The notes beneath the pieces are model-generated. The model was not told the DNA's origin, did no database searches, and saw nothing but the letters and a program-made list of their open reading frames with translations. From positions 1 to 45,622 of the forward strand of contig JAEZFK010000029.1 of assembly GCA_023437715.1 (NCBI GenBank): a stretch of 45,622 nt of DNA, read 5' to 3'. This DNA comes from Bacillota bacterium (GTDB taxonomy: Bacteria > Bacillota > Clostridia > Lachnospirales > Lachnospiraceae). The position numbers and the translations under genes are program-made. Positions 8,855-16,129 of this stretch are shown piece after piece; within the stretch, counting starts at the first letter, position 1, and each line of letters opens with the position of its first letter.

Positions 8855-10240
8855 TTAATCCCCTTTTGCTGAAGCCGGCTTCTTTTCCAGGTTCAGTGAT
8901 TTGTCATTATATACTGTCATATCAATATTGTTGGTCAGTTTTGCAGTTACTAAACCGGTTACCATACCGTCGCTTACATTCAAGGCGGTTCTTGCCATGT
9001 CGATAACAGGCTCAATTCCTACCAGCAGGCCTGCGATACCAACCGGGAGCCCAAGTGCGGATAGCACGATGATCCCTGCAAAGGTTGCACCGCCGCCCAC
9101 ACCGGCGATACCGATGGAAGCAAAGGTGATGACGACTACCATCAGGATAAAGAAGGAAAGCGTAATGGGCTGGCCCACAGTAGGAGCTACCATGACTACC
9201 AGCATAGCAGGGTAGATCGCCGCGCATCCGTTCTGTCCGATAGAGGTGCTGAGGGACCCGGCTAAGTTGGAAACTCCGTTATCCACGCCCATATCATCGG
9301 TAAGGGTTCTGATGGTCAGCGGTAAGGTTCCTGCGCTGGTACGGGAAGTAAATGCAAATACCAGGGTTGTCATGGCTTTCTTAAAATAAGTAAGGGGGCT
9401 GATTCCAACTGCAGCCAGTATCAGTCCGTGAATGATGAACATGACAAGTATGGCTGTATAGGAAGCGAGAACAAAGGTTACAAGCCGCAGGATACTGGTA
9501 TAGTCACTTCCGGCAATGGTCTTGGTCATCAATGAGAAGATACCGAAGGGCGTCAGCATAATAATCATCATGACCACTTCCACCACCAGGGTGTTTAGGG
9601 AATTCATTAATTTCTCAAAAAATGCCGCCTGTTCCGGGGCGTATGTCCGTACTCCGATTAATGCAATTCCAAGGAACGCTGCGAAGAACACCACGGAAAG
9701 GGTTGCATTGTTTCCCTCTCCGGCCAGGGAGGAGATTGGGTTGGATGGAATGATATCAATAATGGTATCTTCAATGGAAAGGCCCTCCTGAGCTTTTTCC
9801 TCCAGCTGGGAAGTCTTCTTGCTCTCGGCTTCGCCAATTGCCAGTCCCTCTGCGCTGACACCGAATGCCGAGGCTGTAACGCCGCCTACCACTGCTGCAA
9901 CTGCTGCCGTAGACAGAAGGAGCGCCAGTACAAGGGCTGTAATTTTCCCAAGGTTCTTGCCTGACTTCTGGTTAATGATGGCGCACACGATGGAAACAAA
10001 AATAAGCGGGATAACCATCATCTTTAAAAGCTTGGTATAAGCCGTACCTACCAGACCGATCCAGTGCAGGCTCTGAGAAACCGCGGCATCATCGGCCACT
10101 GCCTTTAAAATGGCACCGAATATAATACCGCCGAACAGGCCGGCCACCACACGTACATTAAAGGATTTGCCTTTTTTCTGCAATAGGAACAGAACACCCA
10201 GATAGATTAAGAAACAGATTACACTGACATAAACAGCCAT
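8855..10240 (-). CDS. tcyP: L-cystine:cation symporter, TcyP-like (SDF/DAACS family)
   Basis: A membrane transporter of the dicarboxylate/amino acid:cation symporter family. The 461 residues contain about eight to ten hydrophobic segments. The segment TLVFAFTSRTSAGTLPLTIR, then SIGQNGCAAIYPAML and the glycine-rich GIAGVGGGATFAGI correspond to the substrate-binding hairpin region and are the form seen in TcyP/YdjN cystine carriers rather than glutamate carriers. Its ATG follows the TAA of the lyase gene directly, and the ribosome binding site (GGTGGGGGAG) lies inside the lyase gene end, so the two are translationally coupled. Cystine as substrate is supported by the neighbours on both sides. 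Confidence 0.87.
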   Translation of the reverse strand: MAVYVSVICFLIYLGVLFLLQKKGKSFNVRVVAGLFGGIIFGAILKAVADDAAVSQSLHWIGLVGTAYTKLLKMMVIPLIFVSIVCAIINQKSGKNLGKITALVLALLLSTAAVAAVVGGVTASAFGVSAEGLAIGEAESKKTSQLEEKAQEGLSIEDTIIDIIPSNPISSLAGEGNNATLSVVFFAAFLGIALIGVRTYAPEQAAFFEKLMNSLNTLVVEVVMMIIMLTPFGIFSLMTKTIAGSDYTSILRLVTFVLASYTAILVMFIIHGLILAAVGISPLTYFKKAMTTLVFAFTSRTSAGTLPLTIRTLTDDMGVDNGVSNLAGSLSTSIGQNGCAAIYPAMLVVMVAPTVGQPITLSFFILMVVVITFASIGIAGVGGGATFAGIIVLSALGLPVGIAGLLVGIEPVIDMARTALNVSDGMVTGLVTAKLTNNIDMTVYNDKSLNLEKKPASAKGD

Positions 10241-11434
10241 TTACTCCCCCACCTTTTCTTTAATATTTTTGATAATGCTCTTAACAGCAGTAACAACGTT
10301 TTTTGTATCTGTAGCCAGATTAATACGGATAAATCCGTGTGCCGTGAGGCTGAACCATTCCCCGACGTCACAGGCAAGACGGCACTTGTTCTGGATAAAG
10401 CCGGCAGTCTCTTCCCCTGTGAGATAGCCTCTTAAGTCAATCCAGGACAGATACGTTCCTTCCAGAGGCGTAACCACGATCTTTGGAAGTTCCTTTCCAA
10501 ACTCCTGCTTCATATAATTGTAATTGTGAATAATCAGCGCCTTCACATTCTCCAGCCATTCTTCCCCTCCCCGGAAAGCGGCCTCCACGCCTACAACACC
10601 CATGAGGTTGACTTCCGGTGAACCAATGCCCTTAATATATGTATCATAGGTTTCCATCAGCTGTTTGTCAAATATAATTACATGGGAGTGAATCAGTCCG
10701 GCCAGGTTAAATGTTTTGGAGCCTGCATTTAAGGTAATCAGAATATCCTTATACTTACTATTCCTGACAAGTGCGGATGATACAAACTTTTTTCCTTCAT
10801 AGGTAAAATCCTGATGAATTTCATCGGAAACTACCAATACCCCATGCCTGCGGCAGATGTCGAACATGGTATCCAGCTCTTCCTCTGACCATACCCGGCT
10901 TACGGGGTTATGGGGAGAACACAGGATGAACATCTCCACACGGTTGTCTGCAATCTCTTTCTCAAACTTTTCAAAATCCAGGGTGTAATAACCGTTGCTA
11001 TTATCAAGCTCGCAGGTGACCAGCTTTCTGCCGGTGTTCAGTATGGCATCATAAAATGGGTAGTATACAGGAGGGCAGATAATAACGGACGCTTCCTCTT
11101 TGGTATATGCTCTTACAGCCGCATACAGGGATCCCACCACCCCGGTGGCAAACCTTACATTTTCCCTGGCAAGCTCTACATTATGATGCTTCTTCTGCCA
11201 TGCAAAGAAAGAATCAAAATACGCATCCCCCACCGTGCTGTAGCCAAACACGCCGTGCTCCACACGCTTCGCCAGGGCCTCCTTGACTGCCGCCGGTGAC
11301 TGGATTTCCATATCGGCAACCCAGAGCGGAAGCAGGTCCCCATCTCCAAAAATCTCCTGAAGTGAGTCCCACTTTAAGGTACCTGTTCCCCGCCGTTCCA
11401 TACAATTTTCCCTACAGAACTTTTCAATGTCCAT
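10241..11434 (-). CDS. patB: PatB/MalY-type PLP-dependent C-S beta-lyase
   Basis: A fold-type I PLP enzyme that cleaves cystathionine, cysteine or cystine to pyruvate, ammonia and a thiol or persulfide. From ATG 11434 (397 aa): the N-terminal LPLWVADMEI signature of the PatB/MalY group, the CSPHNPVSRVW and VVSDEIHQDF cofactor-binding motifs, and the Schiff-base lysine Lys240 in NAGSKTFNLAGL. A longer in-frame extension upstream lacks a ribosome binding site; AAGGATGG lies about 10 bases before the chosen start. The gene is first in the sulfur operon, behind a consensus promoter overlapped by a palindromic operator. Co-transcription with a cystine importer suggests cystine or cysteine as the physiological substrate and H2S or persulfide as a product; this is inference. 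Confidence 0.88.
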   Translation of the reverse strand: MDIEKFCRENCMERRGTGTLKWDSLQEIFGDGDLLPLWVADMEIQSPAAVKEALAKRVEHGVFGYSTVGDAYFDSFFAWQKKHHNVELARENVRFATGVVGSLYAAVRAYTKEEASVIICPPVYYPFYDAILNTGRKLVTCELDNSNGYYTLDFEKFEKEIADNRVEMFILCSPHNPVSRVWSEEELDTMFDICRRHGVLVVSDEIHQDFTYEGKKFVSSALVRNSKYKDILITLNAGSKTFNLAGLIHSHVIIFDKQLMETYDTYIKGIGSPEVNLMGVVGVEAAFRGGEEWLENVKALIIHNYNYMKQEFGKELPKIVVTPLEGTYLSWIDLRGYLTGEETAGFIQNKCRLACDVGEWFSLTAHGFIRINLATDTKNVVTAVKSIIKNIKEKVGE

Positions 11435-11476
11435 TAAAAAATACCATCCTTTCCATCGTATAAGCAAGATGTTAAA

Positions 11477-11503
11477 AATATTGTTTACTAACTAAACAAT
11501 ATT
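11477..11503. promoter_or_regulatory. Perfect palindromic operator, probable MarR binding site
   Basis: AATATTGTTTA (11477-11487) and its exact reverse complement TAAACAATATT (11493-11503) flank CTAAC. The 11-bp arms are perfect. The site overlaps three bases of the -10 box and covers the expected transcription start of the sulfur operon, an ideal position for repression by the divergent MarR protein. Confidence 0.8.
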
Positions 11504-11529
11504 ATAAAATGATTAGTGAGTAATGTCAA
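11501..11529 (-). promoter_or_regulatory. Consensus sigma-A promoter of the sulfur operon
   Basis: Read on the minus strand: TTGACA (11524-11529), exactly 17 bases, TATAAT (11501-11506). Both hexamers match consensus in full. Transcription should start near 11494, inside the palindrome. Confidence 0.9.
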
Positions 11530-11642
11530 TATAGTTTTAATATGTTTTTTATAATTAGGGCATTTTTCACATAAAATATTAATATTTAATTTTTATAGTT
11601 AATTTACTTAACCATATTTCTGCTTTTGTTTCAAATAAAATA

Positions 11643-11671
11643 TTGAAGCCCGATTCTATATATGGTACTAT
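11643..11671 (+). promoter_or_regulatory. Promoter of the marR gene
   Basis: TTGAAG (11643-11648), 17 bases, TACTAT (11666-11671), about 40 bases before the start codon. No second copy of the palindrome lies here, so autoregulation, if any, would act from the shared intergenic region. Confidence 0.6.
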
Positions 11672-11710
11672 TACATTTACAGATATTATTGATAGAACAG
11701 GAGCGTCTAT

Positions 11711-12193
11711 ATGAGTCATATTTCAGATATAAACAGCGCGTATCAAAAGCTGAATGCACGGGCGGATAAATTGTATGAATTTATCATCTTATATCACAAT
11801 TACATCTATTCCCATCACACATATGAGAATGAAAACTTTAACATGATGGAGATACACACTCTTACCTACATTGACGACTCCCCCGGGATTACTGCCACTG
11901 AGCTTTCAAAGATATGGCACAAAAGCAAAAGTGCCATTTCCCAGGTTATTAAGAAGCTGGTTGATTCCGGATATATAGAAAAACGCTACAAGGAGAATAA
12001 TGAAAAGACCGTATGCCTGTACGTGACAGAAAAGGGACAGAGACTTTCTTCGGTTCATAAAGCTTACGATGTTGCAGACATCACACAGACCACCTCCTAT
12101 CTGATTGAACAGTGCGGTGAATCGGATTTAGACGCCTTTTACCGGATTATTGAGAAGTATAATGAACTTCTGAAATCTGATTTGGAATCATAG
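11711..12193 (+). CDS. MarR-family transcriptional regulator
   Basis: A 160-residue winged-helix regulator. The DNA-binding part runs from about 45 to 110: MMEIHTLTYI, ITATELSKIWHKSKSAISQV (recognition helix region) and the wing KRYKENNEKTVCLYVTEKGQ. Flanking helices would form the dimer. It contains two cysteines (Cys102, Cys135), but neither sits at the N-terminal sensing position of OhrR. It is divergent from the patB-tcyP-CoADR operon with a perfect 27-bp palindrome between them, so it probably represses that operon. AGGAG about 7 bases upstream supports the ATG; the ligand is unknown. Confidence 0.9.
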   Translation: MSHISDINSAYQKLNARADKLYEFIILYHNYIYSHHTYENENFNMMEIHTLTYIDDSPGITATELSKIWHKSKSAISQVIKKLVDSGYIEKRYKENNEKTVCLYVTEKGQRLSSVHKAYDVADITQTTSYLIEQCGESDLDAFYRIIEKYNELLKSDLES

Positions 12194-12228
12194 GAATGTC
12201 AACCGTAAATATATTTAAGAACAGCAAA

Positions 12229-12273
12229 AAAAGCTGCATGATCTGAACCATATGGTCAGATTGTGCAGCTTTT
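12229..12273 (+). terminator. Terminator of the marR gene
   Basis: An 18-bp stem with two G-U pairs (12229-12246 with 12256-12273) ends in TTTT; the loop can pair further through ACCATATGGT. Confidence 0.8.
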
Positions 12274-12381
12274 CTGATGGATCAGAAAATAGAGAGGAAA
12301 GCGCAGCAAAGGGCATAACAAAAGCGGCCGGACCCACTGCCCGTGCTCAAACCATCTTTGAAGTGGTTTTTAAATGCTGTC

Positions 12382-12410
12382 TTGCATTTTGCGTCAGGAT
12401 AAGATAAGAT
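12382..12410 (+). promoter_or_regulatory. Promoter candidate for the lacI-type gene
   Basis: TTGCAT (12382-12387), 17 bases, TAAGAT (12405-12410). The remaining upstream DNA back to the marR terminator shows no gene. Confidence 0.5.
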
Positions 12411-12461
12411 AAAAATAATTTTGGAAAACCTACGACGCGGGATGAAAGGAGTAAATGAAAT

Positions 12462-13439
12462 ATGGCCAGTATACGAGACGTTGCGTTAAAGGCTGGAGTT
12501 GGAATAGGGACGGTTTCCAGAGCCTTGAATGGAACTGGTTATATAGCGGAAGATACAAAGAAAAAAATCCTTGATGCAGTAAAGGAACTGGAATACGTGC
12601 CCAATGAACTGGCTCAGAACCTGTATCGGAAGCGTTCCGGCTTTGTAGGAGTCATGGTTCCTGATCTGGAACATCCTTTTTTTTCGGGTTTGACCAAATA
12701 CATAGAGATTGAGCTGTACAAGCATGGCTATAAGTGCATGACCTGCGGCATTGACCAGCATTTTCAGAAACAGGAAGAGTATCTGGAAATGCTGCAGAGA
12801 AATGTCATGGATGGGCTGATCAGCTGCGTGGATCTGGCCATGGATACGGATATAAGCAATATAAGGCGTCCGATTGTCTGTATGGACAGGAGCTGGGGGC
12901 CTGATGTGGCAAATATTCATTCCGATCACCGCCAGGGAGGCATTCTGGCGGCTGAAGCCCTGTTAAAAGCGGGCTGCCAGAAAGTGGTGCAGTTTATGCC
13001 CCTGCCCTACGATAACTGGTGCTTTTTGGAAAGGCACAAGGCGTTTCGGGAGAGAATGGAAGCAGAGGGACGGAATGTGGTGGAGGTATATACCCCTCAG
13101 GACCGTATGGTTTTCGAGCACAGCCAATGGGTGGCACAGGAATGCGCCAGGTTTATTGAATATGCGGACGGAATTTTTGCAGATGATATTGCAGCCATCA
13201 GCTGCCTGAAAGTAGCAAGAGAATACCGGATTGATGTGCCCGGGAAGCTTAAGATCATCGGATATGACGGAATCCCTTTTACCAGGATGATGCATCCCGC
13301 CGTCACAACGGTATGCCAGAACCTGCCGGAAATAGCGAAGCGGTGTGTAAATACGATTATGCAGGAAATTGAAGGCGCCAAGCACATAGAGCTGGATCAG
13401 ATTGTAGAGGTGAGTCTCCAGGAAGGCGGAACTGTTTAA
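12462..13439 (+). CDS. LacI-family transcriptional repressor
   Basis: A 325-residue regulator. The N-terminal HTH reads SIRDVALKAGVGIGTVSRAL (3-22), followed by the hinge NELAQNLYRKRSGFVGVMVP and a periplasmic-binding-protein-like sensor domain with VPDLEHPFFSGL and IIGYDGIPFTRMMHPAVTTV, both standard for the family. It sits directly upstream of an ABC permease pair, binding protein and two GH32 enzymes on the same strand, separated by a terminator. Control of that fructan/sucrose-type operon, with a fructoside as inducer, is the natural inference. AAAGGAG precedes the start. Confidence 0.9.
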   Translation: MASIRDVALKAGVGIGTVSRALNGTGYIAEDTKKKILDAVKELEYVPNELAQNLYRKRSGFVGVMVPDLEHPFFSGLTKYIEIELYKHGYKCMTCGIDQHFQKQEEYLEMLQRNVMDGLISCVDLAMDTDISNIRRPIVCMDRSWGPDVANIHSDHRQGGILAAEALLKAGCQKVVQFMPLPYDNWCFLERHKAFRERMEAEGRNVVEVYTPQDRMVFEHSQWVAQECARFIEYADGIFADDIAAISCLKVAREYRIDVPGKLKIIGYDGIPFTRMMHPAVTTVCQNLPEIAKRCVNTIMQEIEGAKHIELDQIVEVSLQEGGTV

Positions 13440-13471
13440 GCACATTGGTGAAAATAGAAAATATAATAAAT

Positions 13472-13483
13472 ACGGTATACCGT
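13472..13483. promoter_or_regulatory. 12-bp perfect palindrome after lacI
   Basis: ACGGTATACCGT lies 33 bp after the lacI stop and just before its terminator. It could be a regulator site, but its centre (TA) differs from the usual CG centre of LacI operators and its position is odd for an operator. Confidence 0.35.
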
Positions 13484-13494
13484 TTTTATATGGT

Positions 13495-13545
13495 AAAGCC
13501 GTTCCATGAGGAAGTTAGCTTATTTCTTCATGGAACGGCTTTTTT
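13495..13545 (+). terminator. Terminator of the lacI-type gene
   Basis: The arms at 13495-13513 and 13524-13542 pair almost perfectly (AAAGCCGTTCCATGAGGAA with TTCTTCATGGAACGGCTTT), followed by further T residues. Confidence 0.88.
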
Positions 13546-14058
13546 GTGAATAATGGGCCGAATGAATATACCTGCATGTTCATCCGGCGATCCCTGTGGT
13601 AACGAAGTGAAATTCTCAGAGGGTGTTTTGCTTCGTTGATTTTAACGGAGTGCCTGGAAAGAAAGGGACGGAACTGGCAGGAGTTTTTTGCAGAGGGCTG
13701 CAGATAAAACGGCTTTCAGCAGGTCTGCCCCAATAATAATTCTCAAAATATTCAAAATGGGGAGCAGATGTAGAACGAGTGTGGAACAAAATGATAAAAC
13801 AGGATAAAGAACAGAATAAAAAGCAGGATATAAAAGGGGAATATAAAACAGAAATGTGGAACAAGACGATAAAACGGGATAAAAAACAAGATAAAGAGCA
13901 GTATGCAAAAGGGATATAAAACAGGAGAGCGGAACAGAAAAAGGGAAAGAGATGAGCTGAAATACATAAATATATCACTTTTGTCTGTATAAATGCACAA
14001 ATAAACGGGCTGGAAATTGGTATTAATACATAAATATCTTTTTTATTTTACAGGTATA
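13546..14058. other. Non-coding region upstream of the GH32 operon, with an A-rich repeat
   Basis: No convincing gene. An inverted repeat (AACGAAG at 13601-13607, CTTCGTT at 13631-13637) is followed by an A-rich tandem repeat at 13781-13945. Open frames on the minus strand here only reflect the repeat's low complexity. The operon promoter follows at 14059. Confidence 0.6.
13781..13945. repeat. Degenerate 75-bp tandem repeat, A-rich
   Basis: Two full units begin with GTGGAACAA at 13781 and 13856, and a third begins with GCGGAAC near 13929. Each unit runs through GATAAAAC, GGATAAA, AGCAG, AAAAGGG and ATATAAAACAG in the same order. Units one and two agree at roughly four of five positions by eye. 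Inside a unit, GATAAA-like words recur every 10-13 bases, so A-tracts are roughly in helical phase and the DNA may be curved. Confidence 0.75.
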
Positions 14059-14091
14059 TTGACATCTTGTACAAATTAAACTATAGTACAA
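14059..14091 (+). promoter_or_regulatory. Promoter and candidate operator of the fructan-type ABC/GH32 operon
   Basis: TTGACA (14059-14064), 17 bases, TATAGT (14082-14087). The inverted repeat TTGTAC (14067-14072) and GTACAA (14086-14091) lies across the spacer and the -10 box, a plausible operator for the upstream LacI-type protein, though its shape is not the classical one. The leader to the first start codon is about 130 bases. Confidence 0.75.
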
Positions 14092-14223
14092 AGTGTGGAA
14101 CGGGTTTCATATAAAAAATATCACAAAAATTATCCTATATGGAAAATATGTGCAGACTGCTTAGGGGAAAAGAAACCACCATCCATTCATAGTTCCGTAA
14201 AAGGGAAGGAGGAGAAATTAAGT

Positions 14224-15183
14224 ATGAGTAAAAGTCTTAAAGAAACAAACGTCATGCTGAAAAGCAAAAGAGATTTTAAAGGGAACTTAAAAAGAGCACT
14301 GGCCGGCTGGCAGCTGTATGTACTTTTGATCCCGGCTTTAATCTGGCTGGCGGTGTTCGCTTATTATCCTATGTATGGGTTGATTATTGCCTTTAAGGAT
14401 TTTAAGCCAAGAGTGGGAATTATCGACAGCCCTTGGGCGACACCTCTGTTTAAACACTTCCAGACATTTTTCAGCACCAGCATTGCAATGACCGCGATTA
14501 AGAATACGGTCATTATCAGTCTGGAAAGTCTGGTTATTGCATTCCCCATACCTATCATCTTTGCACTTTTGCTGAATCAGATTACCAGGAATGGTCCGAG
14601 AAAGGCAATTCAGACAATCTCTTATGCGCCTTACTTTATGTCCAACGTGGTTGTGGTAAGTATTATTACCGTCCTGTTTTCGGCAAACGGTCTGGTCAAC
14701 AACTTAATCAGAGGCACGGGAGGACATGAAATCCTGTTCACCAGCTCCGCCGAATGGTTCCGTACCTTGTTCATCGGGTCAAACATCTGGCAGACCATGG
14801 GATTTAACGCCATCATATTCATTGCGGCCCTGATCGGAATCAGCCCGGACTACTATGAGGCGGCAATCATTGACGGGGCATCCAGGTTCCAGAGAATACT
14901 GTACATAGACATTCCCCTGATTCTGCCCACAATCATTTTAATGTTTATTCTGACCGTAGGAAACATTATGAACGTGGGTTACGAGAAAGCATTTCTGATG
15001 CAGAACGGTACCAATACGGTAGTGAGCGAACTGATTTCCACCTACGTGTACAAGGTCGGTTTGAAAAGCGCGCAGTACAGCTTTGCTACCGCCGTCGGAT
15101 TGTTTAATGCCCTGGTAAATTTCGCTATTCTGTTGGTTGCAAACTTCATTTCCAAGAAAACCAGTGATATCAGTATCTTTTAA
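14224..15183 (+). CDS. Sugar ABC transporter permease, LplB/YtcP-like
   Basis: A CUT1-type inner-membrane permease of 319 residues with six hydrophobic segments; the first is LYVLLIPALIWLAVFAYYPM. The cytoplasmic EAA loop reads YYEAAIIDGASRFQRILYIDIP, which contacts the ATPase. The start at ATG 14224 is set by AAGGAGGAG seven to ten bases upstream; the open frame extends back to 14095, but that lies at the transcription start and cannot be the real initiation site. First gene of the operon permease-permease-binding protein-GH32-GH32. No ATPase gene is present. Likely substrate: fructo-oligosaccharide or sucrose, judged from the GH32 genes. Confidence 0.9.
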   Translation: MSKSLKETNVMLKSKRDFKGNLKRALAGWQLYVLLIPALIWLAVFAYYPMYGLIIAFKDFKPRVGIIDSPWATPLFKHFQTFFSTSIAMTAIKNTVIISLESLVIAFPIPIIFALLLNQITRNGPRKAIQTISYAPYFMSNVVVVSIITVLFSANGLVNNLIRGTGGHEILFTSSAEWFRTLFIGSNIWQTMGFNAIIFIAALIGISPDYYEAAIIDGASRFQRILYIDIPLILPTIILMFILTVGNIMNVGYEKAFLMQNGTNTVVSELISTYVYKVGLKSAQYSFATAVGLFNALVNFAILLVANFISKKTSDISIF

Positions 15184-15200
15184 AGGTGAGGAGGAAAAGG

Positions 15201-16100
15201 ATGAAGACAAAAAAGAATAAGGTAAAGCTATCGGCAGGCGACAGAATATTTGTAACAATCAATGTGGTTGTGATGCTGGTTGTATGTATCGCTATTGTAT
15301 ATCCGCTTTATTACGTGGTTTTAGCTTCCTTTACCGATCCGGTAATTGTAAACTCCGGGAAGCTGCTCTTATTTCCCAGATCCCTGTACATGGAAGGCTA
15401 CAGGAAAACCTTAAGCTATGCGCCGATCTGGAGCGGGTATTGGAACACCATTAAGTACACGGTACTGGGTACCGTAATATCCCTGATATGTACCATTCCC
15501 GCCGGATACGCCCTTTCCAGAAAGGATCTGGCAGGCAACCGGGTGCTGATGTTCCTGTTCACATTCACCATGTTTTTCAGCGGCGGTATCATTCCCCTTT
15601 ATTTAACCATTTCCCAGCTGCATATCTACAATACCATCTGGGCCATGGTGCTTCCGGTGGCTGTGTCAGCCTACAACTTAATTGTGTGCCGCTCTTTCTT
15701 TGAAAGCGGGATTCCCATGGAGCTTTTGGAGGCGGCCAGGCTGGATGGCTGCAGCGATTTCGGGTTCTTTTTCAAGATCGCCCTTCCTCTTTCCAAGACC
15801 ATCATCGCGGTTATCACCCTGTTTTATGCAACCGCCATGTGGAACCAGTTCTTTAATGCGCTGATGTTTCTGGGAGATGAGGATAAGATGCCCTTGCAGG
15901 TCATACTGAGAAATCTGGTGCTCATGAATCAGGCCGGAAACGTGGGGGCTTCTGCTGCGGAGCTGGTGGCAAAGCAAAAGCTTGCAGAGCAGTTGAAGTA
16001 TTGTATCGTTGTTGTTTCCGCTTTCCCGCTGCTGGCTGCGTACCCGTTCCTGCAGAAGTATTTTGCAAAGGGCGTTACCATTGGTGCGGTAAAGGGATAA
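15201..16100 (+). CDS. Sugar ABC transporter permease, LplC/YtcP-like
   Basis: The partner CUT1 permease, 299 residues, six predicted membrane segments. The signature FSGGIIPLYLTISQLHIYNT and the EAA loop MELLEAARLDGCSDFGFFFK, plus the C-terminal QKYFAKGVTIGAVKG, are characteristic of the LplC group. GTGAGGAGG precedes ATG 15201; a GTG 15 bases earlier is part of that ribosome binding site. Confidence 0.9.
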   Translation: MKTKKNKVKLSAGDRIFVTINVVVMLVVCIAIVYPLYYVVLASFTDPVIVNSGKLLLFPRSLYMEGYRKTLSYAPIWSGYWNTIKYTVLGTVISLICTIPAGYALSRKDLAGNRVLMFLFTFTMFFSGGIIPLYLTISQLHIYNTIWAMVLPVAVSAYNLIVCRSFFESGIPMELLEAARLDGCSDFGFFFKIALPLSKTIIAVITLFYATAMWNQFFNALMFLGDEDKMPLQVILRNLVLMNQAGNVGASAAELVAKQKLAEQLKYCIVVVSAFPLLAAYPFLQKYFAKGVTIGAVKG

Positions 16101-16129
16101 TAAATATTATTTTTTAAGGAGGAATCAAT

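Noticed and set aside
13616..14000. Overlapping minus-strand frames of 82-120 codons rich in Phe, Leu, Ile, Cys
   Set aside because: They are translations of the A-rich tandem repeat; no ribosome binding site, and the internal repetition explains the open frames.
14095..14223. In-frame N-terminal extension of the first GH32-operon permease
   Set aside because: Starts at the transcription start of the promoter, without a ribosome binding site; ATG 14224 has AAGGAGGAG.
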